Source: Kiritimatiellales bacterium (GTDB lineage: Bacteria; Verrucomicrobiota; Kiritimatiellia; Kiritimatiellales; Pontiellaceae). Taken from it: a stretch of 10,251 nt of DNA. Shown here in pieces: positions 1 through 6,168 of the stretch (position 1 is the first letter of the stretch; every line of letters begins with the position of its first letter). The notes beneath the pieces were generated by a model. That model made no database searches, was not told the DNA's origin, and saw only the letters and a list, made by a program, of their open reading frames with translations. The stretch covers positions 1 through 10,251 of the forward strand of contig JAIPIO010000144.1 in the NCBI GenBank assembly GCA_021734595.1, read 5' to 3'. Made by a program: the position numbers and the translations under genes.

Positions 1-609
1 GGCAAGGGTCGGCAATGGGAAGGCGGCATCCGCGAGCCCTACTACATTTACGTCCCCGGCATGACCAAGGCAAAATCCACCACCGACATTCCGGCCATCC
101 ACATGGACTTCTACCCCACGATCCTTGAACTGGCCGGCCTGCCGCTGATGCCCAAACAGCACCTCGACGGAGTCAGCCTCGTGCCGGTACTGAAAGGCAA
201 GAAGATCAAGGAGCGCAACCTCTTCTGGCACTACCCCCACTACGGCAACCAAGGCGGCGAACCCTCCTCCATTATCCGTTCCGGCAACTGGAAGCTGATC
301 CACTACTACGAAGACGGCCGCGACGAACTTTACAACATTGCCAAGGACATCGGCGAACAGACCGATCTCGCCGCCAAGCATCCAGAAAAGGCCACCGAGT
401 TGCGCAAGCAGCTCGACCAGTGGCTCGCCGAAACCGGCGCGCGCATCCCCCAGCCCGACGACCGCTTCGACGCCGCTTTGAAGGAAAAGCAGCTGGCGGA
501 CACCCGCACCAAAAAGCTCAAGAAACTCGAAGCCGACCACGCCAAACTCGTCGAACCCGGCTACCAGCCCAACAAGGACTGGTGGAGCAGTCTGCAACCG
601 AAGGATTAA
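1..609 (+). CDS. S1-family sulfatase, C-terminal part (5' end outside window)
   Basis: This is the last 202 residues of an arylsulfatase-type (alkaline phosphatase superfamily, S1) enzyme, which hydrolyses sulfate esters, here probably on a polysaccharide. The reading frame is open from base 1 and ends at TAA 607-609. The first residues read GKGRQWEGGIREPYYIYVPG, the classic K-x3-(W/Y)EGGIR-P segment that follows the metal-binding DNG in S1 sulfatases. It is followed by DFYPTILELAG, by DGVSLVPVLKG, and by the C-terminal subdomain (RSGNWKLIHYYEDGRDELYNI, then a helix ending near WLAETGA). A lysine-rich tail of about 55 residues closes the protein. The formylglycine C-x-P-S-R site and the signal peptide would lie upstream and cannot be checked. 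The next gene begins 32 bases downstream on the same strand, so the two are probably co-transcribed. The family is secure; the substrate is unknown. Confidence 0.93.
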   Translation, partial: GKGRQWEGGIREPYYIYVPGMTKAKSTTDIPAIHMDFYPTILELAGLPLMPKQHLDGVSLVPVLKGKKIKERNLFWHYPHYGNQGGEPSSIIRSGNWKLIHYYEDGRDELYNIAKDIGEQTDLAAKHPEKATELRKQLDQWLAETGARIPQPDDRFDAALKEKQLADTRTKKLKKLEADHAKLVEPGYQPNKDWWSSLQPKD

Positions 610-623
610 ACGAACCCCGTAAC

Positions 624-631
624 GGAGGAGG
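624..631 (+). promoter_or_regulatory. Strong ribosome binding site for the GH123-like gene
   Basis: GGAGGAGG lies 10 bases before the ATG at 642. It fixes the start: the same frame is open back to an ATG at 420, but that extension lies inside the sulfatase gene and would place an Arg-rich, non-secretory sequence before the signal peptide. Confidence 0.75.
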
Positions 632-641
632 CTTAACCTGC

Positions 642-2807
642 ATGATGCTCAAACTCTATATTGCATTATGGGTTAACGTTGCCTGTCTCGGTGCGCTGGC
701 AACAGCAGCACCAGAACCGTATCCGTCATACGGTTATACCTGGGAGAACAACAACCTGGGCATTACGGACACGCCCCCGGAACCGTGGCTTCCGATTTCG
801 GTAAAGGCGGCGAATTGCCGCTTGCTCACCAGTCGCTATCTGAACATTCAATCACCGCTACCGGAACAGCTGGAGGTCATGGGCGTTGATCTCTTCGCTA
901 AAGCACCTTCCATGGTCTATTCGGTTAATCAAAATCCGGTTCAACTGAACGTTAAGGGGCAGATCACCGAACAGGACAAGAACCACGTATCCATCGAGTT
1001 CAAGGACGAGACCGCGGACTATGCATTAACCTATACATCCACCATCGAATTTGACGGGCTGTTCCGGGCCGCGCTGAAAATCGTCCCGAAGAAAAACAGG
1101 AAATGCGTGCTGGATGCTTTTTCACTTAACCTATATTTCAAAAAAGATGTGGCTAAATACTACAGTCGGTTTGTTGCCTATGACTACGACCGCATGCGGG
1201 TGAACCGAAACGATTTGATCTCCAGCTATGGCCTGTTGGACCGTCCTGTTAAATTCAGTTTCTATCCGACCTTGTGGATGGGCAACAGCAATGTCGGTCT
1301 GGAGTGGGTTTGTGAATCCGACATTTCCTGGTCAGGCGCCCGGCAGGACAACCATCTTTTCATCACACCGGAAGAGGAATGGACCCGGTTCACCGCGTCT
1401 GTAATACAAGATCCGCGGGTGATACCGGAAACGGGCTACACATTTGAATACGGCCTCTATCCAACACCGGCCAAACCCTATAAGCCGAATCGCACGTATT
1501 TCGTCGGCACAGAACATCTGAAAAAAAAGCTGGCCCGGTCAGCCTTTGAGGGTCTGGAACTGTATGGGCTGGGCCAGCCGGCCAACTTCCCCAAAAGGTA
1601 CGTTCCACTGCCTGTCATGGAACCCCCGGATTACATGGACCAGGAAACGCTCCTGTCCAATTTGAATGAAGTCAAGGAAAACGGTCTGAAGTTTATCCCG
1701 TATGGCGCGCTCTATGCGCTTTCCAGACGACTGCCGCAGGGCGAGTGGAAGGACTATGCCCCCCTTTGGCTGAGCCGGGAATCGATGGACGACATAGCGT
1801 TTTCACGCAATCGGCTGTGGGGCAAACAGGCCGGGGTAGACGACGAAAAAAAGGGCTCCCTGCTTTATATCGACATTACCAGTAAAAGCTTTAAGGACAT
1901 GTTCGTCTGGTATTATGCCGATTCCATCAAGAGGTGGGGCATCCGCGGATGTTATTTGGATTTATCTTCTCCAAATGTTCTCAGCATGAACAATCACAAC
2001 CCCTATGCGGAGCATGTCAGGCAGGGGGGCCTTTACTACCCCTTCTTTCATCAACGGGAACTCCTGAAACGGCTGTATATCGCCTGCAAGTCGCTGGATA
2101 GCGAATTTCTTGTAACACAGCACTCCTCCAAAATAGCGTATGTGGCGGCCGGATTCACGGATCTGTTCCTATGTGGAGAGTCGTGGAACATGCACTTTAA
2201 AAAGAGTGCGTTGGTAAAGGATCTGAGAACCAAACTGGATGCATATATCCCGGACTACTCGGAAATTCCGGACCATGTCTACGAAATGGAAATGAATAGC
2301 AAAGTCAAAGGGATGAATCTGGAGCTGATCCCGCAGGTATCCAGACCGGTCTTCAACAAAGCACTGATGGATGAGAACCCTGAAATCCATCAGGAATACT
2401 CGGAAATACTCATCGCCATGGCGTTCCTGCACAACTTCAAACTCTGGCCAGCCAGCTTGATGACGGCCACTCTGGAGCAGTACCTGGCCGTTCAAAGGAA
2501 ATATGAATGGTTTAGAACCGCCGGGCATGTAAAAGATATAACCCAATCCGGCCTCATCAAGAGCAGTGATTTGAATGCGATGAAAAGCTGTATCTACCTG
2601 CTGGATGGGAAGGCATTGTTGCTGCTGGTAAACCCGACGGGGGGGCCTCTTGACGGAACCGTCTGTTTTACATCGAAAGCAGCAAAGCAGCAGACGGTCT
2701 GGAACTCGAAAGCCAAATCGCTGGTGGATTTTGATGGGGCGGAAAACAGGCTATCGGTTTCGCTGCAGAAAAAGTCCTTTCTCCTGCTTGAACTTCAGCT
2801 CCAATGA
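642..2807 (+). CDS. Secreted GH123-like (DUF6067-type) putative glycoside hydrolase
   Basis: This 721-residue protein starts with an apparent signal peptide (MMLKLYIALW to about residue 23, ending ATAA). Residues about 40-285 look like the beta-sandwich N-domain of DUF6067/GH123-like proteins: PPEPWLPISVKA, then LWMGNSNVGLEWVCESDISW (211-230), then YGLYPTPAKP. Residues about 330-620 resemble a TIM-barrel hydrolase domain: GLKFIPYGALYAL (348-360), GIRGCYLDLSS (433-443, with D440 at a strand end where catalytic or substrate-binding acids often sit), QHSS (493-496), and FTDLFLCGES (505-514). A C-terminal beta-sandwich (about 645-721) contains LLLLVNPTGG. Family resemblance was judged from motifs by eye. 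The catalytic residues are not established, and the GH123 substrate (beta-GalNAc) should not be assumed. An alternative ATG sits at 645. Its position directly behind a sulfatase suggests joint action on a sulfated glycan. Confidence 0.8.
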   Translation: MMLKLYIALWVNVACLGALATAAPEPYPSYGYTWENNNLGITDTPPEPWLPISVKAANCRLLTSRYLNIQSPLPEQLEVMGVDLFAKAPSMVYSVNQNPVQLNVKGQITEQDKNHVSIEFKDETADYALTYTSTIEFDGLFRAALKIVPKKNRKCVLDAFSLNLYFKKDVAKYYSRFVAYDYDRMRVNRNDLISSYGLLDRPVKFSFYPTLWMGNSNVGLEWVCESDISWSGARQDNHLFITPEEEWTRFTASVIQDPRVIPETGYTFEYGLYPTPAKPYKPNRTYFVGTEHLKKKLARSAFEGLELYGLGQPANFPKRYVPLPVMEPPDYMDQETLLSNLNEVKENGLKFIPYGALYALSRRLPQGEWKDYAPLWLSRESMDDIAFSRNRLWGKQAGVDDEKKGSLLYIDITSKSFKDMFVWYYADSIKRWGIRGCYLDLSSPNVLSMNNHNPYAEHVRQGGLYYPFFHQRELLKRLYIACKSLDSEFLVTQHSSKIAYVAAGFTDLFLCGESWNMHFKKSALVKDLRTKLDAYIPDYSEIPDHVYEMEMNSKVKGMNLELIPQVSRPVFNKALMDENPEIHQEYSEILIAMAFLHNFKLWPASLMTATLEQYLAVQRKYEWFRTAGHVKDITQSGLIKSSDLNAMKSCIYLLDGKALLLLVNPTGGPLDGTVCFTSKAAKQQTVWNSKAKSLVDFDGAENRLSVSLQKKSFLLLELQLQ

Positions 2808-2821
2808 CCTCTGCTACATGG

Positions 2822-2838
2822 TTTCCAGGCATTGGAAA
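2822..2838. repeat. Palindrome copy 1, TTTCCA-GGCAT-TGGAAA
   Basis: This is an exact match to the dispersed palindrome TTTCCA-N5-TGGAAA. It sits 14 bases past the stop of the GH123-like gene and is not followed by a T-run, so it is not an obvious terminator. Confidence 0.7.
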
Positions 2839-2950
2839 GGTATCACCCGCAGCACTTGCCGACCCGGTTCATTCCAACGCGGACACCGGGCCAGCGTCCT
2901 TCCACCAAACTAAAAAACCTTTCAACAATTCCTTTGCGTGTCTCGCGGCC

Positions 2951-2998
2951 TTGTGGTTTAATTATTTTTCAAGAATAGATATGTATTGATTCCTATGA
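2951..2998 (+). promoter_or_regulatory. Possible promoter region of the beta-helix gene (weak)
   Basis: An AT-rich stretch lies 23-70 bases before the GTG start and stands out from its GC-richer surroundings. TTGTGG (2951-2956) and TAGATA (2976-2981) could be -35 and -10 elements, but the 19-base spacing and poor matches make this tentative. A promoter here is plausible because the gap from the upstream gene is long. Confidence 0.25.
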
Positions 2999-3010
2999 CA
3001 CTGTCAACGA

Positions 3011-3016
3011 AAGGAA
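3011..3016 (+). promoter_or_regulatory. Ribosome binding site supporting a GTG start
   Basis: AAGGAA lies four bases before GTG 3021. The spacing is short but usable. The GTG start is favoured because it gives a complete signal peptide, and no nearby in-frame ATG does. Confidence 0.55.
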
Positions 3017-3020
3017 CTGC

Positions 3021-6000
3021 GTGAAAAGAAATATCGCGAAAGCTTATTCCGTTTCCATTTCCATTCTGTTTGGACTGTGTGCTTCCGCGATGGCTGACAC
3101 TCACTATGTCGATATCAACAACCCCTCGCCCACCGTGCCCTACACCTCGTGGGCCACGGCAACCACCAATATTCAGGATGCTGTTGATCAATCCTCAGAT
3201 GATGACAACGTATTGGTAACCAATGGGCACTATGTCCTGTCGTCTTATATATCCGTTACCAAGGACATCACCATCCAAAGCGTTAACGGTCCGGACAACA
3301 CTATCGTTGATGGAAATAAATATTCTCGATGCTTTAGCCTTGGCAGAAACACCTGCGCAGTCAGCGGTTTTACCATCACCAATGGTTACATTTCGATGGG
3401 TAACGGCGGCGGTGTTTATTGCTCGGATATGAAAGCTATTGTTACTAATTGTGTGATTAGAGGTAACATGACCACCGACTATGGTGGCGGAATTTATAAA
3501 GGCTCTATATATGATTGCACCATCAGCGACAACACAGCATTACGTGATGGTGGAGGTATATGCAAAAGCGATGCACACTATTGCACAATCAGTCGTAATT
3601 CAGCATCCGGTCATGGAGGAGGGATGGACTATGGAGCGGCGAAAAATTGTACCTTTAGTGGGAACTCGGCAACGAATGATGGTGGGGGATCGTATTACGG
3701 CACGGCAACCAACTGTAGCTTTAGCAACAACTCTTCTAAAGAAAGAGGAGGAGGGATGTATCTCGGAACGGCATATAATTGCACGTTCAACAACAACTCA
3801 GCTGAGGATGGTGGTGGGTTGTATCGCGGAACGGCCATCAATTGTATCATCATTAAGAATAAAGCTGAAAACGATGGCGGTGGAGTGTGCTATGCTGCCG
3901 CAAAAAACTCTATCGTCTGGTACAATGTGGCAGCCAACAGCGGTGATAATATTACTGGGCTATTCGCAGAATACACCTGTTCGCCGGATGTGACACATGG
4001 TATTGACGGCAACATTACTAACGTACCTTTGCTCGTTTCAGCGTCGCATATCGCAACAAATTCGCCTTGCCGGAAAGCAGGCAATATCCTGTTTTGCAAC
4101 GACGCAGATATTGACGGAGAATTATGGTTGAATCCACCTTCTATGGGTTGCGATGAATTCCATGGACAGGGAACGGTCACCGGTCCGATCCAACTTTCCA
4201 TGCAAGGGACAACCAATATATGCTCAAATTACGCAGGAACCTATTTAATCAATATTCAAGGCGCATTAATACAAAATGTAGTGAATTTCGATGATGGATA
4301 TAATGAAACCAATGCAGTCCTTTCGTCCACTCACATATGGGAGGCTCCAGGTTTCTATAATGTCGTTCTTACGGCCGCTAACGATGATTATCCCGATGGA
4401 CTGTCCGTTACCCAAGAGGTACATGTCTATTCTTCGGAGGAGTCAACGGTTTATGTTTCGGATTCTACGGGTAATGATACCCTTGATGGACGCAGTTGGG
4501 TAACGGCTAAGAAGAGTATCCAATCCGGTGTTGATGAACAAAATATACATGGTGGTGTTGTATTGGTTTCTAACGGCACTTACTCGTCTTCGTCGGAAAT
4601 TTTGGTTGATAAAACGGTGAGGTTGCTTAGCGTCAATGGCCCGCAAACAACTATCATCGATGGTGGGGGCAGCAACCGTTGTTTTCAATTGGGCATGAAC
4701 GACTGTCTCCTCGGCGGTTTAACCATCGCAAACGGGTTCGCAGAGCTTACTAACCCAGGTGATCGAGGCGGGGGAATCTTTTGTTGGAATACAACATCGA
4801 TAATTACCAATTGTGTGTTTAGTGGCAATTCGGCTATTTGGGGAGGAGGAATGAGTGGTGGCACTGCAAACAATTGCACTTTTGTAGGTAATTCCGCCAA
4901 AAGGCATGGCGGGGGAATGCTTATTTCCATAGCCGACAACTGCTCCTTCATCAGCAATTCAGCAACATATGGCGGCGGCATATTTAACGTCGTTGCAAAT
5001 ACCTGTTCGTTTAATGGAAACTTGGCCGAGGAATACGGTGGCGGGATGTGTAACAGCACGGCAGACCGTTGTATATTCAGCAGCAATTCGGCCATCAGGG
5101 GCGGCGGGATGTATCAAGGCACATCAATCAACTGTACGTTCAGTAGTAACTTGGCGGAGTACGGGGGAGGGATGTATCGAGGTGAAGCAACCAACTGCTC
5201 GTTCAATGGCAACTTAGCTGAGGAGGGTGGCGGCGGGGTGTCGGAGGGCACGGTACATAACTGTTTAGTTTCAAGCAATTTGGCTTATATAGGCGGCGGG
5301 ATATCCGAGGGCTCAGCGCACAACTGTATAATCAATGAAAATTCGGCCACCTATGGAGGAGGAATGTATAACGGAACAGTGCACAACTCCGTAATAATAG
5401 GCAATTCGGCAATGAATCGTGGAGGGGGATTATATGGTGGCACGGCAAATAACAGTATCATCTGGTACAACACAGCATCCACCAGTGGAGAGGACTTTTA
5501 TAGCACTACCACAAAATATTGTTGTTCGCCGGATTTGACGCATGGCGTTGATGGGAACATCGTGAACGCGCCAATGTTTGTTAATGAGGATACTGGGAAT
5601 TTTAGCCTCCAGGCCGGCTCGCCATGCATTGATGCAGGATCTAATGTCTATGTTTTCACAACAACCGACCTGGCGGGAATTCCGCGCATCATAAACGATA
5701 TTGTTGACATGGGTGCCTACGAGTCCTTTGTCTTCGCAAACGACTTTGATGGAGATGGGCTTTTGAATGATTGGGAACTCCTCTATTTTGGAGATGTCAT
5801 CATCGCCAGCGCATCCGCAGATCCCGACGGAGACGGACACAACAATGCCGACGAACAGATCACCGGCATGAATCCAACTAATATTGCATCATGCTTTAAG
5901 GTCAACGAATATGAACATTCGGATTTGGATGGATTCATCGTCAACTGGGAATCGGTTTCCGGGCGGGTATACCAAGTACACTGGGGCACCAACCTGATGA

Positions 6001-6113
6001 GCGGTTTCCAATCATTGGAAACCAACATCTTTTATCCGCGAAACAGCTACACTGACTCAGTTCACCATGTGGAGGACGATGGTTTCTACAAGGTGGATGT
6101 TCGGCTGCAATGA
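3021..6113 (+). CDS. Secreted right-handed beta-helix protein with two repeat modules and a PKD-like linker
   Basis: This 1030-residue protein has a signal peptide (residues 1-25, ending ASAMA) and a GTG start. Module 1 (about 26-380) and module 2 (about 475-902) share an N-terminal cap (SVNGPDNTIVDG at 87-98 versus SVNGPQTTIIDG at 537-548), a run of 21-22-residue GGG(M/I/L)Y-x-GTA-x-NC-x-F-x-x-NSA rungs, and a closing block (CSPDVTHGIDGNI at 320-332 versus CCSPDLTHGVDGNI). I count about 8 rungs in module 1 and 11 in module 2. Between the modules, residues about 388-470 look like a PKD domain (FDDGYNETN ... HIWEAPGFYNVVLTAAND). Module 2 ends with the familiar GSPCIDAGSN ... DMGAYE block. After it comes DFDGDGLLNDWE ... 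DPDGDGHNNADE (908-945), a thrombospondin-type-3-like calcium-binding segment, and then a terminal beta-rich domain ending GFYKVDVRLQ. It matches 'choice-of-anchor Q'/polymorphic outer-membrane-repeat-like proteins. It is probably secreted or on the surface, as a binder, adhesin or polysaccharide-active helix; no active site can be named. Its base composition is clearly more AT-rich than the genes to its right. Confidence 0.88.
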   Translation: MKRNIAKAYSVSISILFGLCASAMADTHYVDINNPSPTVPYTSWATATTNIQDAVDQSSDDDNVLVTNGHYVLSSYISVTKDITIQSVNGPDNTIVDGNKYSRCFSLGRNTCAVSGFTITNGYISMGNGGGVYCSDMKAIVTNCVIRGNMTTDYGGGIYKGSIYDCTISDNTALRDGGGICKSDAHYCTISRNSASGHGGGMDYGAAKNCTFSGNSATNDGGGSYYGTATNCSFSNNSSKERGGGMYLGTAYNCTFNNNSAEDGGGLYRGTAINCIIIKNKAENDGGGVCYAAAKNSIVWYNVAANSGDNITGLFAEYTCSPDVTHGIDGNITNVPLLVSASHIATNSPCRKAGNILFCNDADIDGELWLNPPSMGCDEFHGQGTVTGPIQLSMQGTTNICSNYAGTYLINIQGALIQNVVNFDDGYNETNAVLSSTHIWEAPGFYNVVLTAANDDYPDGLSVTQEVHVYSSEESTVYVSDSTGNDTLDGRSWVTAKKSIQSGVDEQNIHGGVVLVSNGTYSSSSEILVDKTVRLLSVNGPQTTIIDGGGSNRCFQLGMNDCLLGGLTIANGFAELTNPGDRGGGIFCWNTTSIITNCVFSGNSAIWGGGMSGGTANNCTFVGNSAKRHGGGMLISIADNCSFISNSATYGGGIFNVVANTCSFNGNLAEEYGGGMCNSTADRCIFSSNSAIRGGGMYQGTSINCTFSSNLAEYGGGMYRGEATNCSFNGNLAEEGGGGVSEGTVHNCLVSSNLAYIGGGISEGSAHNCIINENSATYGGGMYNGTVHNSVIIGNSAMNRGGGLYGGTANNSIIWYNTASTSGEDFYSTTTKYCCSPDLTHGVDGNIVNAPMFVNEDTGNFSLQAGSPCIDAGSNVYVFTTTDLAGIPRIINDIVDMGAYESFVFANDFDGDGLLNDWELLYFGDVIIASASADPDGDGHNNADEQITGMNPTNIASCFKVNEYEHSDLDGFIVNWESVSGRVYQVHWGTNLMSGFQSLETNIFYPRNSYTDSVHHVEDDGFYKVDVRLQ
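3405..3947 (+). repeat. Beta-helix rung array 1 (about 8 units)
   Basis: Protein residues 129-309 are tandem units of 21-22 residues (63-66 bases), each starting GGG and carrying an N-C-x-(F/I) step and N-(S/T)-A. The DNA is degenerate between units: conservation is at the protein level, with recurring ggcggc/ggtggt and aattgt/aactgt patterns. Confidence 0.85.
4767..5495 (+). repeat. Beta-helix rung array 2 (about 11 units)
   Basis: Residues 583-825 are the second tandem array, with the same GGG-x5-(G/T)A-x-NC-x-F-x-x-N-(S/L)A rung as array 1 and about three more units. The last rung (NSIIWYNTAS) matches the last rung of array 1 (NSIVWYNVAA), where Ser replaces the usual Cys, so each array ends in a capping rung of the same kind. 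Confidence 0.85.
6005..6021. repeat. Palindrome copy 2, TTTCCAATCATTGGAAA
   Basis: This is an exact copy of the dispersed palindrome, located inside the 3' end of the beta-helix gene about 90 bases before its stop. There it encodes FQSLE of the terminal domain. Because it is coding, chance or protein-level conservation is a real alternative for this copy. Confidence 0.55.
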
Positions 6114-6161
6114 GGTAGGGAAGCCGTCCGCGCGGCGGGCAAGAGACTGCCCGGCCCTACC
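6114..6161. terminator. REP-like hairpin / possible bidirectional terminator between convergent genes
   Basis: A 48-base GC-rich element starts immediately after the beta-helix stop and ends 7 bases before the rhamnosidase stop on the other strand. Outer arms GGTAGGG (6114-6120) and CCCTACC (6155-6161) pair perfectly. An inner stem GGGCA (6137-6141)/TGCCC (6148-6152) closes an AGAGAC loop, with C6136-G6153 able to extend it. The left side between the stems is unpaired, giving an asymmetric structure. There is no T-run on either side, so it resembles a dispersed REP-type palindrome as much as a rho-independent terminator. Its place between convergent genes suits termination or mRNA 3'-end protection. 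Confidence 0.55.
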
Positions 6162-6168
6162 AATCCTG

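Larger units (their letters stand above)
2808..3020. other. Intergenic region between GH123-like and beta-helix genes
   Basis: This 213-base gap contains a 17-base palindrome (2822-2838) starting 14 bases after the upstream stop. It also has a weak 6-bp inverted repeat, CCCGGT (2863-2868) with ACCGGG (2885-2890), whose 16-base loop and lack of a following T-run make it a poor terminator. An AT-rich block (about 2951-2998) precedes the beta-helix gene. No short coding gene or RNA gene is supported here. Confidence 0.6.

Noticed and set aside
420..641. N-terminal extension of the GH123-like frame to an ATG at 420
   Set aside because: It overlaps the sulfatase gene, is Arg/His/Pro-rich with no family resemblance, and would bury the signal peptide; the strong ribosome binding site at 624-631 points to 642.
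2863..2890. CCCGGT ... ACCGGG inverted repeat as a terminator
   Set aside because: The stem is only six pairs with a 16-base loop and no T-run follows.
3481..3993. Alternative-frame open frame within the beta-helix repeats
   Set aside because: It is caused by the repeat periodicity of 63-66 bases keeping other frames open; the main frame has signal peptide, rungs and caps.
3405..5495. Regular repeats that might suggest a CRISPR array or minisatellite
   Set aside because: The units are contiguous, degenerate in DNA, and conserved as protein rungs, with no identical repeats separated by unique spacers.
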